Assembly (NCBI GenBank): GCA_028015205.1
Contig: CM051511.1
Span: forward strand, 36,605,204 to 36,669,203
Direction: 5' to 3'
Source: Mytilisepta virgata
Taxonomy: Eukaryota > Mollusca > Bivalvia > Mytilida > Mytilidae
Length of the DNA stretch: 64,000 bases
Of this stretch, positions 1 to 14,100 are shown piece after piece. The notes under the pieces are model-generated. The model saw only the letters and a list, made by a program, of their open reading frames with translations, was not told where the DNA came from and made no database searches. Each line of letters begins with the position of its first letter. Position 1 is the first letter of the stretch. A program made the translations under genes and the position numbers.

Positions 1-200
1 TATACAAACTGCTTAGTTATTGTTTGCTTAAAGTCCAGTTTCAAATATCGCATGTATTTTCAGGGCAAGAACCAGTTCAACGTTATATCAAAGTACATGT
101 ATAAGCCTGATCTTTTTCGAAATATACAGAAGGGGTATAAAGTATAAAATGAGCATTGTATTCTACATTGTACATAATATGGTCTGAAGTCAGGCTTCCC
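1..200. other. Left-edge intron sequence of DHX36
   Basis: AT-rich DHX36 intron downstream of exon 14. No exon encoding the expected LVFLPGW segment is visible on the minus strand here. Confidence 0.6.
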
Positions 201-204
201 GCAC

Positions 205-590
205 TGTAACCTGGCAGTGATTTTTTGCAATATTTTAGTTAATAAAATGTGCCGCATGTAAATTTTATCTTTGCCTGAAACAAAACTAGTCCTCAAGAAA
301 AAATTAGAATTAAAATTTTGCTCATTCACACCTATTTTTGCCATCCAAAAATGCAAAGAACTAAAAATCAATTTGTAGTGCCCTGAAATTTACATATCTT
401 CGTCCGAAAAAAAACTAATCCTCAATAAAAAAAAATAAAATTAAAATTTTGCTCGCTCGCACCTACTTTTGCCATCCAAAAAAGCAAAGAAGTAAAAATA
501 AATTTGGAGTGGCCTAAAATTTACAAAGTCCAAAAATCCCAGTGGCAAAATCTGAAGAACTAAAGAACTATTTGGTGTGGCCTTAAAACT
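205..590. mobile_element. Two truncated copies of a ~350-bp inverted-repeat element (family B)
   Basis: Two adjacent partial copies share the 3' half of an element seen in full at 52236-52584: GCAATATTTTAGTTAA, CTCAAGAAAAAATTA, TTTTGCTC..CACCTA and an end like ATCAATTTGGTGTGGCCT. No coding capacity; a non-autonomous DNA element (MITE-like) by its inverted termini. Confidence 0.65.
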
Positions 591-758
591 ATTTTAAATT
601 ATTTTAGAACTTCATTTTTTGGACTTTTTTTTAGTTTGTTTTATTTAGGTACATTTACGACAGGTGCCAAATAAACCAAAATAAAACCACAGCCAGTATC
701 CCAATTCACAGCTTAATTAGATTCTTCGAAGGTGTTGCCAAACATTTAGAATATATAA

Positions 759-1212
759 CAGGGGCGGGTCCAGGTAAGGGCGTAATGGGCGTACGCCCCC
801 CCTTTTCAAAAAAAAAAAAAAAAAAAAAAAACTATCGTAATCTGCTTACATTGTATTGAATATGGCAATTTATCATATTCATTGATTAAACATATACTCT
901 GATGTTAAGTAACGCCTTATACCCTAGAATTTGGAATTTCTCATTATTGGTCTACTGCTGTTAAGATCCATCAAATCATTTTAATTTACCATAGACAATT
1001 AATGGAGAGAATTCGGCATAAAAAATATCAAACCCTGACACTTTAACTATAAAATATACTTGCTCCAAGTCAGGAACTGTTACATTAGTGCATTTCACAA
1101 TTAATTTGTTTTTTAGCAAAAAAAAAGGTCCAAAAAATTTCGCCTCGCTCCGCTCAGCCAAAATTTTATTATACGCCCCCACCCCTTTCCAAATATCCTG
1201 GAAACGCCCCTG
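759..1212. mobile_element. CAGGGGCG-ended non-autonomous DNA transposon with 5-bp target duplication
   Basis: 454 bp from CAGGGGCGGGTCCAGG to CCTGGAAACGCCCCTG, flanked on both sides by TATAA, a 5-bp target-site duplication. A poly-A run lies near the left end. A second copy is at 25632-25920. It ends 21 bp after the DHX36 exon 14 donor. Five-base duplications with CAGGG ends are compatible with a hAT5-like source, but no transposase is present. Confidence 0.85.
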
Positions 1213-1233
1213 TATAAGACATAGTATCATTAC

Positions 1234-1336
1234 CCCCATGTTATAGACGATATGCCTGATGAGACAGTGAATCATATCCAGATCTATAAAATCCTGATCC
1301 ATCCTTTTTAGGGAGTTGATTGTCTGATAAGAGTAC
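1234..1336 (-). CDS. DHX36: DHX36 coding exon 14 (last in window)
   Basis: Residues 468-502: [20 protein letters not shown] then [14 protein letters not shown], matching the vertebrate segment YSASTVDVIEMM..DLNLIVALIRYIV. Acceptor TTTCAG, donor GGGG|GTAATG. A mobile element ends at 1212, only 21 bases past the donor. The next exon (LVFLPGW) is not found between 1 and 1230 and must lie outside the window. Confidence 0.92.
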
Positions 1337-4300
1337 CTGAAAGCAGATAAATTCATGTGGCTTGACCTCTAGAGGTTCTTTTTATAATTTTATATATCTA
1401 TTTTCATTGTTTTCATAGGTAAAACTGATGAACATAAATATATGAAAAATTCATACTACAAGAAAATAATAAAAACCCAAAATTTGATATTTTAAAACAA
1501 GGAATTTTCATTAAACATTGAAAATAAATTAATCAACATCAAAGAAATAATTGCATTAAACCTCACAGTTAGTAATATTCTAATCAAGCATGTGAAGAAT
1601 TTTGCATTGTGTGTAATAAATTTCCAAAATTTACATTAAATAATGAAGCAGCAATCTTTGGTAATAAGACAGTGGTCAAATAGACCTTGCTTTTGGTTTG
1701 AACTCTGAACCTAAGTTGTGATTGACAGGAACCCTAGTTATGATTGACAGGAACCCTAGTTGTGACTGACAGAGTTCAGACATGCTACATGTATCTTACA
1801 ATTCAATTTTAGTTGCATGTTATCCATATGTAATCAACTTGGGTTAAAACAAATGAAACATTAAAACTGTATCCATTTAAAGGCTATTCCATTAAAATGA
1901 ATGTGGGAGGGTAGGAAGGGACTTTCAAAATACCCACACAACCAAAAAGCTTTTCTTTAAAATAACTTAGATGTACATCTGATAGGAACACACTAAAACT
2001 GACCCAGGACCCATGTCCTATAATAAAACTACCCTCCCACATCGGAATGGAATAGCCCTAAGAACTACATGCACTGCTTATTTCGATATTCAAAAAAGAA
2101 CAAGGTCATGTTAAAGTACAGTTAGCTGATTATAATTACAATATTATATTACAAAATTCAGACTGATGTTTACATTATAAACTTAAGATTGAGATTTATA
2201 TTATGAACAAGAAGATAATGATGTATATCTTATAAACAACTACCCATCAAGATTCCTACACCAAGCATCAAAATTCCATTGCTCCAGCTCGTCCTCTCTC
2301 TGGTTTTTCCATTTTGATCTGTACGGTTTTCTTTTCCTCTTGGCAGGAGGAGGTTCATATCTAAAACAATAGTACATGTATTAACTAAATAACAAAGATT
2401 CTTTTAAAAAATTTTTCATAGAAACATCTGGTTAATGTCAGATAAATAGTATCTTTCATTTGTATGCGATTGAGACTGGGCCATATCACACCGGAGTGCT
2501 CAAAATGGCACCATCTCAAATGTGACAAAAAGTATCAGTCACTAAATTTTGGGGCAGACCTGGCTATCTCAAACCCTTGGGTTAAAATATTTCAATATAT
2601 CAACCTCTGTTTTTGTAGATTTTTTTTCAAATTTTCAGATGAGATGACCATTTCGGTTGTTAATTTTGTAGTCTGCCTGGATTATCAACGAAATATAAAA
2701 TTTCATCTATTTACTGTGTAAATAGGTTAACAAAACAATAACTTTTTTTTTATCTTATATAAAATAGGAGAATTTAGCTGAATTCTCTGTTTTTATCTAT
2801 TATGATCTTTGATGGCAAAGAGTAGTTAGGTACAGTTCTATTTTAGCTATTATGATCTTTGATGGCAAAGAGTATTTAGGTACACTTCTATTTCAGCTAT
2901 TATGATCTTTGATGGCAAAAAGTATTCAGGTACAATTCTATTTTAGCTATTATGATCCTTGATGGCAAAGAGTATTTAGGTACAATTCTATTTTAGCTAT
3001 TATGATCCTTGATGGCAAAAAGGGTATTTAGGTACAATTCTATTTTAGCTATTATGATCCTTGATGGCAAAAAGGGTATTTAGGTACAATTCTATTTTAG
3101 CTATTATGTTCCTTGATGGCAAAAAGAGTATTTAGGTACAATTCTATTTTAGCTATTATGATCCTTGATGGCAAAAAGGGTATTTAGGTACAATTCTATT
3201 TTAGCTATTATGATCCTTGATGGCAAAGTGTATTTAGGTACAATTCTATTTTAGCTATTATGATCCTTGATGGCAAAGAGTATTTAGGTACAATTCTATT
3301 TAAGCTATTATGATCCTTGATGGCAAAAAGGGTATTTAGGTACAATTCTATTTTAGCTATTATGATCCTTGATGGAAAAAAGAGTATTTAGGTACAATTC
3401 TATTTTAGCTACATGTATTATGATCCTTGATGGCAAAAAGAGTATTTAGGTACAATTCTATTTTAGCTATTATGATCCTTGATGGCAAAGAGTATTTAGG
3501 TACAATTCTATTTTAGCTATTATGATCCTTGATGGCAAAAAGGGTATTTAGGTACAGTTCTATTTTAGCTATTATGATCGTTGATGGCAAAGAGTATTTA
3601 GGTACAGTTCTATTTTAGCTATTATGATCCTTGATGGCAAAGAGTATTTAGGTACAGTTCTATTTTAGCTATTATGATCCTTGATGGCAAAAAGAGTATT
3701 TAGGTACAATTCTATTTTAGCTATTATGATCCTTGATGGCAAAAAGGGTATTTAGGTACAGTTCTATTTTAGCTATTATGATCGTTGATGGCAAAGAGTA
3801 TTTAGGTACAGTTCTATTTTAGCTATTATGATCCTTGATGGCAAAAAGAGTATTTAGGTACAATTCTATTTTAGCTATTATGATCCTTGATGGCAAAGAG
3901 TATTTAGGTACAATTCTATTTTAGCTATTATGATCCTTGATGGCAAAAAGAGTATTTAGGTACAATTCTATTTTAGCTATTATGATCCTTGATGGCAAAA
4001 AGAGTATTTAGGTACAATTCTATTTTAGCTATTATGATCCTTGATGGCAAAAAGAGTATTAAGTACAATTCTATTTTAGCTATTATGATCCTTGATGGCA
4101 AAGAGTGTATTTAGGTACAATTCTGTTTTTAACTATTATGATCCTTGATGGCAAAAAGAGTATTTAGGTACAATTCTATTTTAGCTATTATGATCCTTGA
4201 TGGCAAAAAGAGTATTAAGTACAATTCTATTTTAGCTATTATGATCCTTGATGGCAAAAAGTGTATTTAGGTACAATTCTGTTTTTAACTATTATGATCC

Positions 4301-7300
4301 TTGATGGCAAAAAGGGTATTTAGGTACAATTCTATTTTAGCTATTATGATCCTTGATGGCAAAAAGAGTATTTAGGTACAATTCTATTTTAGCTATTATG
4401 ATCCTTGATGGCAAAAAGAGTATTTAGGTACAATTCTATTTTAGCTATTATGATCCTTGATGGCAAAAAGAGTATTAAGTACAATTCTATTTTAGCTATT
4501 ATGATCCTTGATGGCAAAGAGTATTTAGGTACAAATCTATTTTAGCTATTATGATCCTTGATGGCAAAGAGTATTTAGGTACAATTCTATTTTAGCTATT
4601 ATGATCCTTGATGGCAAAGAGTATTTAGGTACAAATCTATTTTAGCTATTATGATCCTTGATGGCAAAGAGTATTTAGGTACAATTCTATTTAAGCTATT
4701 ATGATCCTTGATGGCAAAGAGTATTTAGGTACAATTCTATTTTAGCTATTATGATTGTTGATGGCAAAAATGGTTTTTAGGTACAATTCTGATCAGATTT
4801 GTCCTATCATTTCTGAGTAGTTTGTACAGGAAGCAATTTTAGATTGTAAAATGTGTTTTAGTGTAGCAAAGGAAACTTACCTAGTCATTTCTAGAACATC
4901 CTCCAATCTATATTCTGTTACTGGGAATGTAAAGCCTGGGATGTTCAGTGTCGGACAGTTATCTGAAAAATAAATCACAAGATATTGAGCAAAGGCTGAA
5001 TTTAACATATCACACACATTAGCTGAGTATATACTCTGACACTTACACACCATATATGAACAAAAACTTTGTCTGCTAGATATTAACAATTTCACCCCTT
5101 TAAAGATTGAACATATTACATATATAAGTGAAATATAAATAAAACTGCTGGAGCTGGAAAGTTAAAATTACTATTTCAAAAACTTATTAACCATGAGTAA
5201 TTTCACTGATCCTACAGTAGAAAATAAAATGTTTAAATATAGATTCTCCTTCAGGTACTCGTGAGTTATGGAATTTCTCCACCCCAGATAGTTAAATTTT
5301 CGATTTTCAACATGTGAGCTTTTGCAAGCGTATTAAAATCTAAAATTTAACTATTGAGGGTGGAGAAATGCCATAACTCATGAGTAAATTGAAGGAGAAT
5401 CTGTTTATCCTATGATTTTCAACAAAAACCTGAAGACAATGTCGTTGCTACATGTGTATGTAGTTTGTTTACAAAGATGTCACTTCGGGACTTCTCTAGT
5501 TTATCATTCCAATAACTGTAGAAAAAACTGCCGTAATTCCCACGTAGAAAATTAATCACCGGGAAGTGGTTAAAAATAATATGTATTTTTATCCCACCCA
5601 TTAAACACGTCAAGAATAGGAGAAAATTAGATAATCAACTGCAGATCTTCCTGTACCAATAAACAGGCCACCACAATATAACCAACTATGATGAAGTATC
5701 GCAAAAACTAAATAAATTCTACCTTCTTACACCTTTATTATAAAGCACTTAGATACTTGTAAAAGAGAAAATCACCAAAAAATTTATATAGGCAATTTTC
5801 ATTGTTCATGCTAGTTTTTATGACCAAGAACATCTCTTTGATCTCATGTTACAGCAGCTTTTTTTGATTCATTGAGAAACATACTGAAATATCTGGAGAA
5901 CTGTTGAGCATTTAACGTGGCACTCATTAAGATGACTTTTAAATCTGATCTCTGCGGTAACAAGTCTTTCAGGATAATCATCAGAAAGTCTGACAGCAGA
6001 TCTCTCTCGTGAATCTCGTCAATAACAATGTGACTGGCCCTGGTCAAACATCTGGGATTATAACAAAAGGTTCATAAAATCATCTGTCATCATTATAATG
6101 GTCATATGTTAAAGTTGTCATAAAATATAAAGTTTATTTGCGCGAGTCTCAGAAACCAGAAGAAATGCAAGGTTTATCAAGTATTTCTCACCTGTTGTGC
6201 GACAAGCAAAAATAATGTGACAATGTGCATATATTTTATTTATCTTGAAATCGTAAATTGTTGTCTGTTTTGGTGAAAAGGCACGAAAATGGGACATTTC
6301 TAGCTGGTTTGAAGAAGGGAGTTTGTGATATAAACTCTATGAACCAGAACACAATACAAACTATTGTTGAATGTAATTAGAGTACAAGAAGATATAGGAA
6401 AAAAAATACTCAATACCTTTCATTTGTCCTGTAAATGGGCCAATTGCAGGATAAAATTAAATATTCAGCAATGTTACAATTTTTCGATACATGTATTGAA
6501 ATTATCAGTTGATAACTTTGACAATCTGTTAAAAGTTATTTCAAATCCTTTGGGCAAAGTTGACCTTACCCTGAAATTTGGCTACACTATTTAGGCCCGC
6601 TTTGTGTTTTGTTAAATTTTGTTATCATATAAGTGCAAAATATTGGACACGAGCTTACCTAATAAAGGTTAGACCAGAAATGTGCATGCATTGTATGTCA
6701 GAAAACTTGGTATCCAAGTTTATTTTAGTCAATTTCTTTCTCAAATCTCTTACTAAAGTTAAAATTTTAAAAATCGAAAATTTAACAATCTTGAGTGAAG
6801 AAATATCATATTCGACACACAATAGAAGGAGAATATAAATATATAATGTAATCAATTTCACTTTTTAAAACACTTAAGAATAATTGTTGTCCAATCATTG
6901 ACTGCAATATATATCTGCTTGTCCATACTAGCAATACTTACGGATCAGATTCCAAATATTTGATTAAGATACCAGTGGTACAGAACAATATGGATCCTTT
7001 AGGTCTAGGAGTTTCCCTAAAACATATAACCATATGTATCAACAAATATCTCCATATAGAGAAATCATATTCTGATATGTCCATGGTAAAATTTAAACAA
7101 ACATATGGCCTACCATTGTAAATTTTCAACCAACAATATTCTGATGACAAGTGGAAAGACGGGCCTAACATTTTCCTTTATAAATGTATATGGAAGAATG
7201 AATTATTGTTTAAGGATGCTTGCTGGTCATGTTTTAGTCTTTTTTTCAGATTTTCGGAATCCTCGGGTTTCATCCATTTCTTAAACATTAAATTTTTTGC

Positions 7301-10300
7301 CCATTAACCCCTAATTTTTCTTGTATAATTCAATCATATAAAACTTAAAATGGTATTTGACAAAATTTTATGAAATCCTTTTTATTTTTTCATACATTTT
7401 TGAGAGAGTGAAGTTGCCAATGCAAAGACAAAGAAAAATCCAGAGAAAACTTATTTCCTGCAGATTTTCAAGGCCTTATAGCTTTAAAATGAGCACATGA
7501 ACCTACTTTTTTTTCTTGCATATTTGTTTACTATTCATATGTTCTCTCAAACTAAAACACCTATTTCAAATCCTATTTATTTCCTATTAGACCAGCGATC
7601 ACCCTTAAGGAATCCCTGCAGTTTAGATGTTAAAACAACAGTTAGAATTAAATTATAAGGATTGACTGTAATTTTGTTTTCAGTCTATTCAAAATAACTT
7701 CAACTCCAATGGTTCACAATGTGATTGAGGTCATTTCTTCATTGACTGGAAAAAAATTGCAGTCAATCCTTTAATAACCACTTTTTTCATCTACTGGTTA
7801 TAAACATGGTTAATAAAAGAAAATGATAAAAGACTGAGGACATTTAAGAAAGGTCATAGGTCCTTAATCGATAAAAATAAATCTACATGACAAGTACTAT
7901 ATATCCTAAAAAATTTCAACAGATGTCACAAACTGCAAATTAAAGATCCTAGACAAACAAAATAGGCTGTATAAAAACCATTTAAATTATATAAATTTCA
8001 GGTTTTATAATGAAAGACAACAAAATCTCATATTTACCTGAGGAATCTGATAAAATATCCCACAGAACTTCCCTTACATAAGAGATAACAAAAATATCAC
8101 ATTTACCTTTCCAATCTGATAGAATATCCAACAGAACTTCCTTTACCACAAGGTTCAGCTCTTTCATCAGCAACTCTCTGTGCTACCTACATGTATATAT
8201 ACGAGCACAGAAATGTTAATTTCTTTCTTTAATAATATGTTCAGCGAGTTTGTAAAATGATAGTTACTTTAGAATCAGCATCTTTAGTTGGATAACGATG
8301 GCCCTGGTTTTCTCGGACAGAGCGTATTTCATAATCCTTTTTTAATCTAATATAATAAAACCATCCATGAAATGAACTGTCAAACTGACATCAAACCAGA
8401 ATTTCCTTCATTATTCTTTGGATGACTTAATATTGAATGTAACACGTCATATGATTGGCTAACTTTTTTTCATCTATTCATATTGCATACTTAAGGATGT
8501 TCGCTGGTCATGTTTTTGAAGTTTTGTCAGATGTTCAGAATTTTCTGGTTTTATCCATTTGAATGCCATTAATAATTTTTCCCGCTAACGCCCATTTTTC
8601 TTTTCATAATTCTTTTGCATGTAGAATAATAAGCCATTTGTAAAAATCTTATAAAATTCTTTTTATTATTTAATGGTTTTTGTGAAATAAAACTTGTCAA
8701 TGATAAAGCTATCTAAAATCAAGAGAGCATGTTTTTCCTGCCAAATTTTCAATGGCTTATATCTTGAAAACAAGCAAACGAACCTATATTTTTTTTCGCT
8801 CTTTTAGTTCCTTTATAAATCCAATACCACTATTTACCAGTGTTATGAAAAGCTTGTTATTTTGAAACTGAGCAGCAAACATCCTTAATATTTCTTTTCT
8901 TCTATGACATCATAAAGGGGATTCCCTCCATTTTAGAATTAGATTACAAGGATTTACTGTAATTTTATTTTCAGTCTATTTGAAATAACCTCAACCCCCA
9001 TGGTGCACAATGTGATTGAGGTTATTTCTTCATAGACTGGAAAAAAATTACAATCAATCCTTAAATAACCAGTTTTTTTTCGTTAGAAAACCTAATAAAA
9101 AATTGCCCAATGCAGCCGCTTCATACTGGGTTGCTCTCAATCATTGCCACACAAATATTTTTCCCCGAATTTATCAAAGATATCCATTTACAAAATGTAA
9201 TGAGGACTGTTTCATACATAAATATATGGGGTCGTCTCAGGGCACATTCTATTTTACCTCAACATGCATAAAATTTCAATCTATTATTGTATTTGAAATG
9301 CCTTCCAACCATCCCAGACCATTGTATATGGAAGAGCCTGATATCCAATGCGGTTTTAAAAATTGGCAAATGTACTCACTGATACTGCACTGATTCTCCT
9401 AGGCTGTGTGCAAATAATATGACACTTTGATCCCTCGCCTTTTAATATAAAATCATCCAAAATGAACTGTGGAACCTGAAAAAATAGTATATACATATAA
9501 ATTAAAGATGTTAAATGAAATCTTTTATAAAAAAAATATGTTTGACCTCCTACACTCAAGTCAAGCTAACTACCGAACACCACCAAGGCTCTTAATTAGA
9601 GAGTTTAAAAGTGTTATTTTGTTTTCAACAAATACCCATAAATAGCAATAATCAAACAATTCCATCACAAAATAAACAATTAAAACTTAATATTATAAAA
9701 CAAAAGACTCTTTCATTTACTAGAGCTGTAACTCTAACATGTCTAAAACAAAATAAAACTAAATATTTTGAAAATTTAATTTTCAAGGGAAATAACTCTG
9801 GAAATTAATTCAGAACTTACCTGTGTAGTTTTACCACACCCTGTTTCTCCACTAATCACTGTCACCTGGCCAGAGTTTATCACTGATACTATCTCCTACA
9901 TTATAAAAGTTATTTAATTCTGATGGCACAATACATTTATTTCTAAAATGTTCTGACTATGTATACATGTAAGTATCAATACCTCAATGAATTTCTACAT
10001 TGCTTTTAACCAGTCTTATAAAATGCTACTAGAATTTAGAAACACTTAATATACAAAATTACTGCTCTATAGCTAAATAAATTTCAAAGACTCAATCAAG
10101 TGGTCCACACTAAATGACCTTATGAACTGATCACTTTCCAATTTAACATTTATTACTTCCCCTTATTTCTAACTGCAGCTATGCATTTCTTAAGTATGCA
10201 GATTTTAACCTGTATGAATGCATATAACCTATTCTATCAGTCGCATGCAGCGAAAACATCATAGGCAATTAGTAATCTCATGTTGGCAGACATGTTAATT

Positions 10301-10938
10301 TGCTTATTGGAGGAATAAACAACTGTTAGAAATAAGGGGAGGTAATAAATATTTAATTGGAACTTGACTTGTATACTAACATATTTGAATGATTATAGTT
10401 AAGGTTGTATACAGTTATGGTCAAAACCACAAAATAATTTTTTTTAAATATCATTTGTTGATTTATGGACAAATTAACATCTATTTAAGTTAAGTTTAAG
10501 ATTAAAAATGGATACAGGCTAGATTCACAAAGTAATAATTGATGTGATACTGACATATATGTAAAGTATTTAGTCACAGCAATAACTTGAAAACAAACGT
10601 ATTACCTGTCTTTTATCATATGAGGGCAGTTTCTTCCTAAATTCCATCATTGTACAGTATCTTTTATTATTTTGCTTCTCCTCTAACTCAGACAACATTT
10701 TACGATCACTTATAGTCAATTCTGTATTGGGTTCCAACTCTGGAAAATTAGGTAAACAAAATATAAAACAATCATTTGTTACTTAATTTTAAGATTAATC
10801 AGCACTGTTTTATTGTGCATCCAAGCAGTATTAATAAATTACCTATGAATCTTAGGAGAAAACTGATATCATCTCCATTGTAACACAAATGGAAACCAGA
10901 AACTTGATGTACTGTGAGCAAAGCTCACAAAGGATACC

Positions 10939-10977
<39 letters not shown>

Positions 10978-11133
10978 CTTTGAAGTCCAATTATCTCACT
11001 TGTGTGATATCGGAAAGCAAAGATTTTTCTTCATGCACATCTTTGGATGATGTACTTCCTTTCTGTAAAGTTTCGTTGAAATCCATTGAGCGGTCTAGGA
11101 GGAGTTGCGCTTACAAGATATATGGACAGACGA

Positions 11134-11175
<42 letters not shown>

Positions 11176-14100
11176 GGACGGCCAAGGTGATTCCTATATA
11201 CCTCCCCCCAAACTTTGTTTGCGGGGGGTATAATTAAATGAGTGATATCATACCTCCATCCCAATCGTCCAGGATCAACTCTTGTTCCTCTTTTGTTAAT
11301 CTGTAAAGCTGGTCTAAATCTGGTACATTTGTTTCACCTTGAGATTCTTCTGCTGCAATAAAATGTTTGATCTCAGTTGCCGAAGTAATTTCAGATTTTT
11401 TGCTGATTTCTTTCTATTTTTGGTGATGGTAACCACTTTGATCTCAGTTGCCGAAGTAATTTCAGATTTTTTGCTGATTTCTTTCTATTTTTGGTGATGG
11501 TAACCACATGCCTAAATGGTAAGGAACTTAATATTCGGAGATAAATCCACACCATACTTTAAGCTGCACAGCCATTTTTTTTGCGAAAATTTGATTTTGT
11601 ACACAGAAAAGCAGCACTGGAAATAAAGCCGTGGTTTTTACTCCGAATTTTACGGTACTCTGATTTTATATACGGAATAATCAACTGGAATGAAAGTCTG
11701 TGTCTTACTTTACCCACCATTTGATTTATTTAATTAATTAATTGCAAAATTTTAAGTTTTAAAATGTAACAGATGAAAACAAAATAAACATTTAACAAAA
11801 CTTACTTTTAATTTCTGTGTCTACACTGGATGAAGAAGCTATATTCAGTGTATCACCATCAATACTCATTCTATCAATAAAAAAATCATCAAAACATATA
11901 TATTTTCACTCTGGACTGGAGAAACAGATTAGAGAAAAGAGTAGGGAGGTGGAAAGGATTGACGATTTGGGGGAGAGGAAATGGTTCTGGAAATCTGGTG
12001 CACTCCATACTAAAATCCTGAAATAAATGTTTTATTTTAAAATGAGTCTACAATTGTATATCTTCTACATTACATGGTAGACCTGCAGATGATGTCATAG
12101 CAACATTCCAGACCTGCAGATGATGTCATAGCAACATTCCAGACCTGCAGATGATGTCATAGCAACATTCCAGACCTGCACATGATGTCATAGTAACATT
12201 CCAGACCTGCAGATGATGTCATAGCAACATTCCAGACCTGCACATGATGTCATAGTAACATTCCAGACCTGCACATGATGTCATAGTAACATTCCAGACC
12301 TGCAGATGATGTCATAGTAACATTTCAGACCTGCAGATGATGTCATAGTAACATTCCAGACCTGCAGATGATGTCATAGTAACATTTCAGACCTGCAGAT
12401 GATGTCATAGTAACATTTCAGACCTGCAGATGATGTCATAGTAACATTCCAGACCTGCAGATGATGTCATAGTAACATTCCAGACCTGCAGATGATGTCA
12501 TAGTAACATTCCAGACCTGCAGATGATGTCATAGTAACATTCCAGACCTGCAGATGATGTCATAGTAACATTTCAGACCTGCAGATGATGTCATAGTAAC
12601 ATTTCAGACCTGCAGATGATGTCATAGTAACATTCCAGACCTGCAGATGATGTCATAGTAACATTCCAGACCTGCAGATGATGTCATAGTAACATTCCAG
12701 ACCTGCAGATGATGTCATAGTAACATTCCAGACCTGCAGATGATGTCATAGTAACATTTCAGACCTGCAGATGATGTCATAGTAACATTCCAGACCTGCA
12801 GATGATGTCATAGTAACATTCCAGACCTGCAGATGATGTCATAGTAACATTCCAGACCTGCACATGATGTCATAGTAAAATTTCAGACCTGCAGATGATG
12901 TCATAGTAACATTCCAGACCTGCAGATGATGTCATAGTAACATTCCAGACCTGCAGATGATGTCATAGTAACATTCCAGACCTGCAGATGATGTCATAGT
13001 AACATTCCAGACCTGCAGATGATGTCATAGTAACATTCCAGACCTGCAGATGATGTCATAGTAACATTCCAGACCTGCAGATGATGTCATAGTAACATTC
13101 CAGACCTGCAGATGATGTCATAGTAACATTCCAGACCTGCAGATGATGTCATAGTAACATTCCAGACCTGCAGATGATGTCATAGTAACATTTCAGACCT
13201 GCAGATGATGTCATAGTAACATTTCAGACCTGCACATGATGTCATAGTAACATTTCAGACCTGCACATGATGTCATAGTAACATTTCAGACCTGCACATG
13301 ATGTCATAGTAACATTTCAGACCTGCAGATGATGTCATAGTAACATTTCAGACCTGCACATGATGTCATAGTAACATTTCAGACCTGCAGATGATGTCAT
13401 AGTAACATTTCAGACCTGCAGATGATGTCATAGTAAAATTTCAGACCTGCAGATGATGTCATAGTAAAATTTCAGACCTGCAGATGATGTCATAGTAAAA
13501 TTTCAGACCTGCAGATGATGTCATAGTAAAATTTCAGACCTGCAGATGATGTCATAGTAACATTCCAGACCTGCAGATGATGTCATAGTAACATTTCAGA
13601 CCTGCAGATGATGTCATAGTAACATTCCAGACCTGCAGATGATGTCATAGTAACATTTCAGACCTGCAGATGATGTCATAGTAACATTTCAGACCTGCAG
13701 ATGATGTCATAGTAACATTCCAGACCTGCAGATGATGTCATAGTAACATTTCAGACCTGCAGATGATGTCATAGTAACATTTCAGACCTGCAGATGATGT
13801 CATAGTAACATTCCAGACCTGCAGATGATGTCATAGTAACATTTCAGACCTGCAGATGATGTCATAGTAACATTTCAGACCTGCACATGATGTCATAGTA
13901 ACATTTCAGACCTGCAGATGATGTCATAGTAACATTTCAGACCTGCAGATGATGTCATAGTAACATTCCAGACCTGCAGATGATGTCATAGTAACATTTC
14001 AGACCTGCAGATGATGTCATAGTAACATTTCAGACCTGCACATGATGTCATAGTAACATTTCAGACCTGCACATGATGTCATAGTAACATTTCAGACCTG

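Noticed and set aside
976..1356. A 126-codon minus-strand open frame as a gene
   Set aside because: It is DHX36 exon 14 read through its donor into the CAGGGGCG element.
10914..11237. Open frame with a polyproline run
   Set aside because: Produced by C36 and GACA units inside a dispersed repeat; no start context or homology.
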